Origin: CAYOCE01 sp964402405
GTDB taxonomy: Bacteria > Pseudomonadota > Alphaproteobacteria > UBA7879
DNA: 14,340 nt
Assembly: GCA_964402405.1 (NCBI GenBank)
Contig: CAYOCE010000037.1
Span: 1-14,340 of the forward strand
Reading direction: 5' to 3'
Part shown: one piece after another, positions 7,789-14,149 of the stretch
How positions within the stretch are numbered: position 1 is the stretch's first letter
Layout: each line of letters starts with the position of its first letter
The notes under the pieces: model-generated
Told to the model about the DNA's origin: nothing
The model's database searches: none
What the model saw: the letters and a program-made list of their open reading frames with translations, nothing else
Position numbers and translations under genes: made by a program

Positions 7789-8378
7789 CCCAGTTGTGGA
7801 TTTGTGGATCCACTACCACCACCAGGTACATTAGCAGCATTTTGAGATGGATTGTGTGAACCTGATAAGCGTTCTACCCCAGCCCTCATTTCATCTATCG
7901 AAAATACTGGAGATGAATAAACAGGGGCAGCTATCGAAAATACTGGAGATGAATAAACAGGGGCAGCAGAGGGACGAGAACGAGGCTCTTCTACCACCCT
8001 TGCAGGCACATGATGAGACCAATTTGAACCATGATAAGGCAAGCCTGAACGTCGTTCAGAGGCGGGCGGTATAGCGCTGGCACAACTTGATATACATGCA
8101 TCGCAGTTTGTTATGGGTGAAGAATGAGTATTTTGAACACTAGGGGTTTGTCCAGATTGAGGTCTTCCGTCTTGGGATACGCTCGAGTCATTTACAGAAA
8201 TACTGTGGTTAACTGGAGCACTGGAGCAACTCGCCTCACACTGATCAATGCATAATGACGATGAATCAGGATTTCTTGCAGGTGCTGGTCGAGGTGGGGT
8301 AGGCCCGGCTAGTGTACTGCTTTCAAAACATCCTACAGATAGTAAAACTGCTGGCAATAATTTGTAAATTTTTTTCAT
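7785..8378 (-). CDS. Exported Ser/Pro-rich hypothetical protein with cysteine motifs and an internal duplication
   Basis: I do not recognise this 197-residue protein. It starts with MKKIYKLLPAVLLSVGC, a clear export signal. Cleavage could follow TLA at about residue 24, or the cysteine at 17 could be lipidated, although SVGC is a poor lipobox. The mature part is rich in Ser, Pro and Ala and looks disordered. Two cysteine clusters share a pattern: DQCEASCSSA and DACISSCASA (D-x-C-x-x-S-C-x-S-A). Further on, the 12-residue unit AAPVYSSPVFSI occurs twice in tandem. A strong promoter and a GGGGGAA ribosome-binding site precede the ATG. The leader and signal resemble those of the 63-residue protein at 10439. 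A surface or host-directed role is only a guess. Confidence 0.75.
   Translation of the reverse strand: MKKIYKLLPAVLLSVGCFESSTLAGPTPPRPAPARNPDSSSLCIDQCEASCSSAPVNHSISVNDSSVSQDGRPQSGQTPSVQNTHSSPITNCDACISSCASAIPPASERRSGLPYHGSNWSHHVPARVVEEPRSRPSAAPVYSSPVFSIAAPVYSSPVFSIDEMRAGVERLSGSHNPSQNAANVPGGGSGSTNPQLG
7895..7966. repeat. Perfect 36-bp tandem duplication within the exported protein gene
   Basis: Bases 7895-7930 and 7931-7966 are identical. The unit length is a multiple of three, so the duplication keeps the frame and doubles a 12-residue peptide. The lack of any difference between units suggests a recent event or ongoing slippage or homogenisation. Confidence 0.97.
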
Positions 8379-8414
8379 CTTTATTCCCCCTGTTATTTTA
8401 TGATTACTATATTT

Positions 8415-8443
8415 ATAGTATCTTAATTACTTAAGAGTGTCAA
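8415..8443 (-). promoter_or_regulatory. Strong sigma70-type promoter for the exported protein at 7785-8378
   Basis: On the minus strand a consensus -35 TTGACA (8443-8438) is followed after 17 bases by TACTAT (8420-8415). The expected start is near 8408, giving a leader of about 30 bases that ends with the G-rich ribosome-binding site. This separates the gene's transcription from the upstream same-strand DedA gene, whose stop is at 8456. Confidence 0.7.
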
Positions 8444-8455
8444 TTTTTCTTACTT

Positions 8456-9022
8456 CTACCCCCGAGGCCGCTTCCACCATACATACCCCAACCACCCGAG
8501 TCCAATTACAACAATTAATCCGATGGTGAAATATTTTTGATAAAGGGCGCACTTGCAAGAAGCTTCTTCAATTATCAAAGCACAAGAATAACCAATATAG
8601 GCAACGGATGTGGCCCATAGGAACGCGGAAATAACGGTTAGAAGAGAATATTTTTTAAGGGTGATGGCTGTTGTGCCTAAGATCATTGGCGTGAGGGTTC
8701 TAATGCCATACACAAACCGAAAGCCGAAGATAAATAGGTTGTCATGTTTATGCAGCAGCTTTGATACCTTTTGATATTTTTCATTAACCTTGGGATATTT
8801 GACGAAGATTTTCCGGCCCATGTGTCGCCCTACAAAAAACAATACATGATCATGGATCACAGCCCCAATAAATGCGATGAGCATGACCATATAAATATTG
8901 ATGTGTCCGTGATAGGCAGATGCTCCGGCCATTAGCAAAACTGCTTCCCCCTCCAGCAGAGCCCCGGCGATAACGATCCAATACTTGTAGGTGATGAGAA
9001 GATTAGAGGCGCATTCAAACAT
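8456..9022 (-). CDS. DedA family (VTT domain) inner membrane protein
   Basis: DedA proteins are polytopic inner-membrane proteins. Members of the wider family are implicated in undecaprenyl-phosphate or phospholipid flipping and in membrane-potential maintenance. The 188-residue product has hydrophobic segments at about 13-33, 42-65, 96-120, 125-150 and 163-183, with a Lys/Arg-rich cytoplasmic stretch between (66-94). Family features are the glutamates in ALLEGEAVLLMAG (21-33), the aspartate near the end of the second segment (HDH, 57-59), and FRFVYGIRTLTPMILG (101-116), which fits the conserved F-x-R-x-x-x-G-x-R-x-x-x-P pattern. AAGGA lies about seven bases before the ATG. The exact substrate cannot be told from sequence. 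Confidence 0.88.
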   Translation of the reverse strand: MFECASNLLITYKYWIVIAGALLEGEAVLLMAGASAYHGHINIYMVMLIAFIGAVIHDHVLFFVGRHMGRKIFVKYPKVNEKYQKVSKLLHKHDNLFIFGFRFVYGIRTLTPMILGTTAITLKKYSLLTVISAFLWATSVAYIGYSCALIIEEASCKCALYQKYFTIGLIVVIGLGWLGYVWWKRPRG

Positions 9023-9074
9023 TAAGGGTTCCTTGGTTAAGTGGGATGAATGTAGTCTACAAGTTTAGTTTATA

Positions 9075-9189
9075 ACGCAGTGTACAAGTTTTGAATAGCT
9101 ACACGATTGTCATCCTGAGCAGCGCTCGCTAAAGCTCGCTGCTCAGGATGACGGCGTTATTAATCATAACCTAAACTTGTACACCGCGT
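9075..9189. repeat. Nested palindrome sharing the GTCATCC(T/C)GAGCAGCG core
   Basis: The outer arms 9075-9091 and 9173-9189 match at 16 of 17 positions. The inner arms 9109-9124 and 9137-9152 are a perfect 16-bp inverted repeat, GTCATCCTGAGCAGCG against CGCTGCTCAGGATGAC. The inner loop has two direct copies of GCTCGCT. Another TACAAGTTTAG at 9058-9068 is an exact inverted match to 9171-9181. The inner arm is the same end sequence as in the cloverleaf elements at 3475 and 14150, without their interior. This fills most of the 309-bp spacer between the divergent DedA gene and the exported protein gene at 9344. Confidence 0.9.
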
Positions 9190-9280
9190 CTTATACGTAG
9201 CAATGCCTTAAGAATGTCAGAAGTATTCTAAAAAAACAAGAGCATCTGAAGCGCCATTTGTCATTTGAAAAATAAAAATA

Positions 9281-9309
9281 TTGAAATTATAATAAAAAAA
9301 TGTTATATT
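9281..9309 (+). promoter_or_regulatory. Candidate sigma70-type promoter for the exported protein at 9344
   Basis: TTGAAA (9281-9286) and TATATT (9304-9309) are separated by 17 bases in a very AT-rich stretch. The predicted start near 9316 leaves a leader of about 28 bases. Because the region is so AT-rich, chance matches are easier here than elsewhere in the window. Confidence 0.45.
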
Positions 9310-9343
9310 AAATCTATATCATAATAAAATAATGGGGGATAAA

Positions 9344-9865
9344 ATGAATAAAAAATCTATATTTAAATTTGCATTACTATCAATGGTAGGGTTATTCACA
9401 TTGAATGGAAGCGTTTCCTGTATTGCTACAAGCACTGGAAATGCTGAAGTTTCAAGGCAGCAACTAGTTGAAATCAAGAAAGACGTGGATCGCAGGGTTA
9501 ATCAATTATGGGACACTCTACTAACCATGAACAAAAATATGGAAGAAAGTGCTAAAAAGGATATTTTAGCTCAGTATGTAAGTGATTTGAGAACTATAGA
9601 ATCTACTGCAGAGAGTGATAGGGATCTTCAAAGATCCATACGTAATGTCGTAGCAGGGGCATGGAATGACCATATATACAAAAATTTCCCTAAGGGAAAC
9701 CCTGAAAGACTTGCAGCAATAGATACATTAATTTCTCTGGAGGCTGATCTATATCAATGCAGTCGCAATGCCAAAGACGAAAAAGAACAATCTAACTATA
9801 TTAACTTTATAGCAAAAAGACTACCACAGATTATAAATATTTTAAGCAAAAGGACACAGAGTTAA
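9344..9865 (+). CDS. Exported alpha-helical hypothetical protein
   Basis: I do not recognise this protein. I chose the ATG at 9344 (173 residues) because GGGGGA ends about five bases before it; an in-frame ATG at 9332 has no such site and would add four residues. The N-terminus MNKKSIFKFALLSMVGLFTL is a signal peptide, with cleavage possible just after the SVSC-IAT region, or lipidation at that cysteine. The rest is charged and apparently helical (ESAKKDILAQYVSDLRTIES and similar), with only one other cysteine, in YQCSRN. Base use is visibly more AT-rich than in the flanking core genes. The stop TAATG overlaps a start in frame with the next, disrupted gene, so the two may have formed one transcript. 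Confidence 0.72.
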   Translation: MNKKSIFKFALLSMVGLFTLNGSVSCIATSTGNAEVSRQQLVEIKKDVDRRVNQLWDTLLTMNKNMEESAKKDILAQYVSDLRTIESTAESDRDLQRSIRNVVAGAWNDHIYKNFPKGNPERLAAIDTLISLEADLYQCSRNAKDEKEQSNYINFIAKRLPQIINILSKRTQS

Positions 9866-9921
9866 TGAATGCCGTGTTACAAGTTTTGGAAACAAAACGT
9901 AATGGCGGGGGAAAAAATATC

Positions 9922-10422
9922 ATGAAAAGAAAAATATCAGTTTTTTTATCATTATTTTTACAGCCGTGGCTGATGGTGACCAAAGCACACCCTCATGACG
10001 ATTCCCTGTCCAGGCAAAAACTCACCTATTAAAGCCATAAGGAAAAATTGGGGTCATGTCCAAGATAGTACGGGGGTTTCTACTTATAAAAACACGAAGT
10101 GGGACATGATCGCCCTTAAAGGCCCATCCTCGGCTGATGCCCTTATGTTAACAGCGACAGAAGATGGGAAATCTAAAATAATCGCCCTACCCTGGTGCAT
10201 TGGGTGCGCTTTTAGAAACTGCTACTCTATTAGTGACAAAGATAATAAACCTATTACGATTAAGGGAAAGTCCCCTTAAATGCCGATCAGTTCCCTGCTA
10301 CCCACGCACCAAAGAGTGCGGGTAATTACAGCCATGTTGAAGGCAACAACTGCTTTTATGACAACCTTATCTTAAAGGTGCACCTTGATAAGGGAGTCAC
10401 GTTGGTTGCTCCGCAAGAGTAG
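9922..10422 (+). pseudogene. Frame-disrupted exported cysteine-containing hypothetical protein
   Basis: Three reading segments join into one plausible protein. Segment 1 starts at ATG 9922, ten bases after GGCGGGGGA, and encodes a signal peptide (MKRKISVFLSLFLQPWLMVTKA) but stops at 10030-10032. Segment 2, one frame on, is open from 9980 to 10279 and encodes a body with PWCIGCAFRNCYSIS. Segment 3 returns to the first frame, open from 10264 to the TAG at 10420-10422, and continues with NYSHVEGNNCFYDNLILKV. The two shifts (+1 between 9980 and 10030, -1 between 10264 and 10279) cancel, so the restored product would have about 166 residues. The likely sites are the AAAAA run near 10016 and the AAA/CCCC runs near 10267-10275. 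It may be a decaying gene or an assembly error; the nearby N gap shows this is a draft. An ATG at 9865 is in frame with segment 1. The family is unknown. Confidence 0.6.
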
Positions 10423-10438
10423 TGGCGTTTTTACTTGG

Positions 10439-10630
10439 TTAATAACCAAAAGATCCCATACACGCGGCATCACATTTAGCATAGTTAAGAGTGCTGCCAC
10501 AACAACTTCTGCAATAACTTATAGGATCACTAGCTTGATCTGTTGTTGCTGATTTGATATTGCAATCCCCTTTGGCATCAAGCATCACTACACTTAAAAG
10601 TACCGCAATTCCATAAAATATTTTTTTCAT
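10439..10630 (-). CDS. Small exported six-cysteine protein
   Basis: This 63-residue product is unrecognised. MKKIFYGIAVLLSVVMLDA is a signal peptide with likely cleavage after LDA (about residue 19). The mature peptide of about 44 residues holds all six cysteines, at 23, 40, 43, 44, 53 and 57 (C-x16-C-x2-C-C-x8-C-x3-C), enough for three disulfides. The CAGGGAGAA ribosome-binding site is six bases before the ATG. The leader, MKKI start and AVLLSV core of the signal resemble the gene at 7785-8378, and CDAACMGS resembles that protein's CDACISSC cluster. It converges on the disrupted gene with a 16-bp gap. Being short it could be spurious, but signal, cysteine pattern and ribosome-binding site all argue that it is real. 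Confidence 0.65.
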   Translation of the reverse strand: MKKIFYGIAVLLSVVMLDAKGDCNIKSATTDQASDPISYCRSCCGSTLNYAKCDAACMGSFGY

Positions 10631-10739
10631 TATCTATTCTCCCTGTGTTATTAATTATCATAATAATACCAATCATATCATATTTTTTAATTAAAAAAAC
10701 AAGGATTCTACTTTTTTCTTTGCGTGCTTCCGGGATCAT

Positions 10740-10757
10740 CCCCGACAAAAGTCGGGG
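10740..10757. repeat. Short perfect hairpin (CCCCGAC-AAAA-GTCGGGG)
   Basis: A 7-bp GC-rich stem with a 4-base loop lies in the 264-bp spacer between the small exported gene and fba. No T-run follows on either strand, so a classical intrinsic terminator is unlikely. It could be a REP-like unit of another repeat family. Nothing else clear was seen in this spacer apart from a weak promoter-like TTGCTA/TAAAAC pair (10829-10857) ahead of fba. Confidence 0.6.
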
Positions 10758-10894
10758 TGGTTTGGAAAGACACAAAAGTGATCCAAAAATTTTTCACGCT
10801 TAAGCTCTGATGTTTCTTCCCACCGCCCTTGCTATTTATGTAGAAATTCATTAAAACTAAGGTAAGTGCTGAATTTTTAATCAAAGGACCTGCA

Positions 10895-11808
10895 ATGAAT
10901 ATCTCTGATATCATCCTAAAAAGACTGGCAAATTTCGAAGGTGATACCCCAGGCACCAAAGAAAACCTGGCCCGAATGTTGATGCATGGGGCCCTTGGGG
11001 GAACTGGGCGATTGTTGATTTTGCCCGTGGATCAGGGATTTGAACATGGTCCTTTACGGTCCTTTAGTCATAACCTACAAGCATTGGATCCCCACTATCT
11101 ATTTGAATTGGCGATTGAGGGAGGGCTCTCAGCCTTTGCGGCACCCCTGGGATTGCTCGAGGCTGGGGCAGATACCTTTCGAAATCGCGTACCATTGATT
11201 TTAAAAATGAACAGCTCGAACGCCTTGATGGGTGACGCAGCCCCGGATCAAGCCGTAACTTCAAGCGTCAATGATGCCCTTCGTTTGGGATGCGCAGGCG
11301 TTGGCTTTACTATTTATCCAGGATCCCCCGCCTGCCTAAAAATGATGGAGGAAATCCGTGCTTTGGCAGGGGAAGCGAAAGCTAAGGGATTATTTGTGGT
11401 AATCTGGTCCTATCCTCGGGGCAACATGTCCAAGGCTGGAGAAACCTCCTTTGATATGGTCAGCTATGGTGCCCATATGGCAGCCCTACTGGGGGCCCAT
11501 GTGATCAAAGTCAAACTCCCCACAGATTACTTGGAAACAGAAGGCGGCAAAGAAGGCGTAAAAATTGGTAAAATCCCCATTGCCACCTTGGCCGATCGGG
11601 TCCGATATATTAAACAGGCGTGCTTTAACAACAGGCGCCTGGTTGTTTTCTCCGGCGGAGAATCCAAGGATGACAATAGTGTTTTAGACGATGCTCGCGC
11701 TATTCACCAAGGCGGTGGAGACGGATCCATCATGGGCCGCAATCTTTTCCAACGCTCCAAACCCGAGGCATTAGAGTTGATTAAGAAACTAGTTGCTATT
11801 TATCGCAC
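10895..11808 (+). CDS. Class I fructose-bisphosphate aldolase, DhnA type, 3' end in assembly gap
   Basis: This aldolase cleaves or forms fructose-1,6-bisphosphate through a Schiff-base lysine; it belongs to the DhnA/FbaB group found in archaea and some bacteria. About 304 residues are readable before the gap. Visible features are LILPVDQGFEHGP (41-53), the Schiff-base lysine region HVIKVKLPTD (Lys205 or Lys207), the phosphate-binding VVFSGGESK, and GGGDGSIMGRNLFQR near the end. The last readable helix, LIKKLVAIYR, looks like the family C-terminus, so only a few residues should be missing. The apparent continuation across the Ns is not real. AAAGGA lies about seven bases before the ATG. The enzyme implies use of the glycolysis/gluconeogenesis trunk; direction and completeness cannot be judged here. 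Confidence 0.9.
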
Positions 11809-11908
11809 NNNNNNNNNNNNNNNNNNNNNNNNNNNNNNNNNNNNNNNNNNNNNNNNNNNNNNNNNNNNNNNNNNNNNNNNNNNNNNNNNNNNNNNNNNNN
11901 NNNNNNNN
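11809..11908. other. Assembly gap of 100 N
   Basis: Exactly 100 N are present, the conventional placeholder for a gap of unknown size. The true distance between the aldolase and efp is therefore unknown, and a terminator, promoter, repeat copy or even a whole gene could be missing. Confidence 0.99.
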
Positions 11909-11922
11909 GAAAGGATTCACAG

Positions 11923-12486
11923 ATGAAAATCAATGGAAACGCCATTAAAGTAGGCAATGTCATAGAACACAATGGGCGACTTTGGGTGGCTGTTAAAACC
12001 CAGCACACGCAACCCGGTAAGGGAGGGGCCTATTTGCAGGTGGAATTAAAAGATATTCGTACCGGCACGAAACTAAATGAACGTTTCCGCTCCAGTGAAA
12101 CCGTTGAACGGGCCCGCCTGGATGAACGGGAGTATCAATTTTTGTTTGCAGAAGGGGATATCTATACGTTCATGGACCAGCAGACCTTTGATCAAATCAC
12201 TCTTTCCAAGGAAATGATCGGCGAGCAAGCTGACTTTTTAAAAGATGGCATGGTCGTTTCTATTCTTAGCTATGAAGAAGATCCTATTACCGTCAAATTG
12301 CCTGACACCATTGTCATGAAGGTTGTTGAGGCAGATGCGGTTATCAAAGGTCAAACAGCTTCCTCCTCCTACAAGCCAGGTGTTTTGGAAAATGGACGTC
12401 GGGTGATGATCCCCCCTCATATTGAGGCAGGAACAGACATTGTTATTAATACCGAAGACGGCACTTATCTTGAGCGTGCAAAATAA
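11923..12486 (+). CDS. efp: Elongation factor P
   Basis: EF-P binds between the P and E sites of stalled ribosomes and promotes peptide bonds in polyproline stretches. The 187 residues match the family: an N-terminal KOW-like domain with the loop QPGKGGA (30-36), whose Lys33 corresponds to the residue beta-lysylated by EpmA/EpmB in E. coli, then two OB domains, ending in the conserved GTDIVINTEDGTYLERAK. AAGGA at 11911-11915 is seven bases before the ATG. The modifying enzymes are not in this window. The stop codon abuts the suhB start with no spacer. Confidence 0.97.
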   Translation: MKINGNAIKVGNVIEHNGRLWVAVKTQHTQPGKGGAYLQVELKDIRTGTKLNERFRSSETVERARLDEREYQFLFAEGDIYTFMDQQTFDQITLSKEMIGEQADFLKDGMVVSILSYEEDPITVKLPDTIVMKVVEADAVIKGQTASSSYKPGVLENGRRVMIPPHIEAGTDIVINTEDGTYLERAK

Positions 12487-13287
12487 ATGAGCCGACAGTT
12501 TTTAACAAAATCCCCTATTATCAATGTGATGGCCCAAGCAGCTTTTAAGGCGGCACGGGGTCTTGTGAAGGATTTTGGCGAAATCGAAAAACTGCAAGTA
12601 TCCAAAAAAGGTCCTGCCGACTTTGTGAGTCAAGCCGACAAAAAAGCCGAGTCTATTTTGCAAGAGGAACTGAGCAAAGCAAGGCCTACCGCAGGGTTCT
12701 TGTTGGAAGAAAGTGGAGAAGTTTTGGGGAGTGATTCAAACCATCGATTTATCGTGGATCCCTTGGATGGGACGACCAATTTCCTTCATGGTATTCCCCA
12801 CTTTGCTATTTCCATTGGATATGAAAAGAATGGTCAGCTGACTGCCGGGGTTGTTTATGACCCTATTAAAGACGAGATGTTTTGGGCGGAAACGGGTGGT
12901 GGAGCCTTTATGAATGACCAACGCTTACGGGTTTCCAATAGAACAAATTTATCGGATGCTTTAATCTTGAGTGAACCTGGTCGACCCGGATTCCCCCAAG
13001 AGGAAGTCTTTTTCAAACAGTATATGAAAGCAACCCAACAAACAGCTGGCGTTAGGGGTTTTGGATCTGCTGCGCTGAATTTGGCCTATGTGGCAGCAGG
13101 GCGTGGGGATGCCTATTTTGAATACGCCCTACAGCCGTGGGATGTGGCAGCAGGAATTGTGATTGTCAAAGAAGCGGGCGGGTATGTAACCGGCATTAAC
13201 CGCGAAGATGCTCCTGAAACAGGGGTCAGTATTTTAGCTACAAACCTGGATTTGTATGATTCCGTCAAGAAGATGCTGCGGGATTAG
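12487..13287 (+). CDS. suhB: Inositol-1-monophosphatase family protein (SuhB)
   Basis: This is a magnesium-dependent phosphatase of the inositol monophosphatase superfamily. In E. coli SuhB also binds RNA polymerase/NusA and supports rRNA antitermination. The 266-residue product carries the metal ligands in LLEESGE (72-78), the signature DPLDGTTNF (91-99), and the second signature WDVAAGIVIVKEAGG (218-232, with Asp219). The ATG directly follows the efp TAA and there is little Shine-Dalgarno sequence, so it should be translated by coupling with efp. The start is supported by the N-terminal SPIINVMAQAAFKAARGL, which resembles alphaproteobacterial homologues. Substrate specificity cannot be read from the sequence. 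Confidence 0.93.
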   Translation: MSRQFLTKSPIINVMAQAAFKAARGLVKDFGEIEKLQVSKKGPADFVSQADKKAESILQEELSKARPTAGFLLEESGEVLGSDSNHRFIVDPLDGTTNFLHGIPHFAISIGYEKNGQLTAGVVYDPIKDEMFWAETGGGAFMNDQRLRVSNRTNLSDALILSEPGRPGFPQEEVFFKQYMKATQQTAGVRGFGSAALNLAYVAAGRGDAYFEYALQPWDVAAGIVIVKEAGGYVTGINREDAPETGVSILATNLDLYDSVKKMLRD

Positions 13288-13335
13288 TTGCAATGGAACA
13301 TTTTAACCGTAGACTAAATTTTTCTTAAAAAACAC

Positions 13336-13364
13336 TTGCGCTGGGTCCTGAGGGGCACTATATT
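13336..13364 (+). promoter_or_regulatory. Promoter for tRNA-Ala(GGC)
   Basis: TTGCGC (13336-13341) and TATATT (13359-13364) are separated by 17 bases. Initiation near 13371 would give a precursor with only about eight extra 5' bases. The position just before an isolated tRNA gene supports the call. Confidence 0.6.
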
Positions 13365-13378
13365 TCAAAGACTTATGT

Positions 13379-13454
13379 GGGGCCATAGCTCAGCTGGGAG
13401 AGCGCTACGATGGCATTGTAGAGGTCAGCGGTTCGATCCCGCTTGGCTCCACCA
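13379..13454 (+). tRNA. tRNA-Ala (anticodon GGC)
   Basis: This is a complete 76-base cloverleaf with encoded CCA. The acceptor stem GGGGCCA (13379-13385) pairs with TGGCTCC. The anticodon stem is CTACG/TGTAG with one G-U pair, around the loop ATGGCAT with anticodon GGC. The T-arm is AGCGG-TTCGATC-CCGCT. It decodes GCC and GCU alanine codons, complementing the TGC isoacceptor at the window start. It is isolated between suhB and yqgE, and no terminator lies in the 24 bases before yqgE. Confidence 0.97.
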
Positions 13455-13471
13455 TAATTCTGATATATACT
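13443..13471 (+). promoter_or_regulatory. Candidate yqgE promoter with its -35 box inside the tRNA 3' end
   Basis: TTGGCT (13443-13448), part of the tRNA T-stem and acceptor strand, lies 17 bases before TATACT (13466-13471). Transcription would start at about 13478, essentially at the yqgE ATG, producing a leaderless mRNA. This agrees with the lack of any Shine-Dalgarno sequence before yqgE. The alternative is read-through from the tRNA promoter. Confidence 0.4.
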
Positions 13472-13478
13472 AATCAAT

Positions 13479-14051
13479 ATGATGGAAAATAACACAGGAC
13501 ACAGCCTTTCGGGGCACATTTTACTCGCTACACCCAAAATGCAGGATGATGTTTTTGCAACCACGTGTATTTTTGTTTGTAATCATGATCATATGGGGGC
13601 TGCGGGTATCATTCTAAATAGACCCCTTGAATCCCTTACATTTTCCCAGCTGATGGATCAACTAGAGGTTGAAATTCCAGCAGATCTCAATCAAGATTGC
13701 CTTCATTTTGGGGGGCCCGTTGATATTAATCGAGGATTTGTTTTGCATTCTGAAGATTATAAAAATACGTCTACTATTCCCGTTGGGGGGGGATTATCGC
13801 TTTCTTCTAATATTGAATTTTTCAAAAACCTTTCCATCGGAAAAAGGCCTAAAAAGTTTCTTGTAGCCTTGGGATATTCTGGTTGGGGGCCCGGTCAGTT
13901 GGAAGAGGAAATTCGCGAGAATGGGTGGGTTCATGTACCCGCGACAGCGGAATTAATTTTTGAAAAAAACTCTTCTCTCAAATGGAAATTGGCTATTGAT
14001 CAGCTGGGTTTTGATATCGATTTCTTAGATCAACGAACCGGTACTGCCTGA
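13479..14051 (+). CDS. yqgE: YqgE/AlgH family protein (UPF0301)
   Basis: This belongs to a widespread family of uncertain function; a link to transcriptional regulation (AlgH) was proposed in Pseudomonas. The 190 residues show the family hallmarks: SGHILLATPKMQDDVFATTC (11-30), then HMGAAGIILNRPL (38-50), LHFGGPVDINRGFVLHS, and GYSGWGPGQLEEEIRENGW near residue 130-150. Two adjacent ATGs (13479 and 13482) are possible starts; neither has a ribosome-binding site. It follows tRNA-Ala(GGC) by 24 bases. The antisense of the tRNA and gene start contains a long open frame that I regard as spurious. Confidence 0.93.
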   Translation: MMENNTGHSLSGHILLATPKMQDDVFATTCIFVCNHDHMGAAGIILNRPLESLTFSQLMDQLEVEIPADLNQDCLHFGGPVDINRGFVLHSEDYKNTSTIPVGGGLSLSSNIEFFKNLSIGKRPKKFLVALGYSGWGPGQLEEEIRENGWVHVPATAELIFEKNSSLKWKLAIDQLGFDIDFLDQRTGTA

Positions 14052-14079
14052 TAGGTGATGCTCTAAGAAGTAAAGTTCC

Positions 14080-14149
14080 GTCATCCCGGGCAAGTGAGCG
14101 ATAACACCTTTTCATCGTCCCAAACCGCGAGCTTTAGCCTCCTTATACC
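14080..14149. repeat. Degenerate fragment of the palindromic element family
   Basis: The stretch begins GTCATCCCGGGCAAGTGAGCG, close to the GTCATCCCGAGCAGCGAGC end of the other copies, and later contains CGCGAGCTTTAGC. It has no matching right arm before the next copy starts at 14150, so it looks like an old remnant or the edge of a composite insertion. Confidence 0.45.

Noticed and set aside
7895..7966. Two 36-bp repeats as a mini CRISPR array
   Set aside because: The units are directly adjacent with no spacer, lie in frame inside a coding region, and there are no cas genes.
10435..10449. TTGGTT-AAT-AACCAA hairpin between the two convergent exported genes as a bidirectional terminator
   Set aside because: The stem is short and AT-rich and lacks a following T-run on both strands; it also overlaps the end of the minus-strand gene.
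10708..10959. An 83-codon minus-strand open frame upstream of fba
   Set aside because: It covers the intergenic hairpin and the antisense of the fba start, and the peptide is low in family-like features, so it is a by-product of the spacer.
11809..11926. Reading frame of the aldolase continuing through the Ns to end ERIHR
   Set aside because: The Ns have no coding content and the gap size is arbitrary. The real C-terminus is in the missing sequence.
13373..13564. A 63-codon minus-strand open frame containing GAKRDRTADL
   Set aside because: It is the antisense of tRNA-Ala(GGC) and the start of yqgE. This peptide pattern is the familiar spurious product of reading a tRNA-Ala gene backwards.
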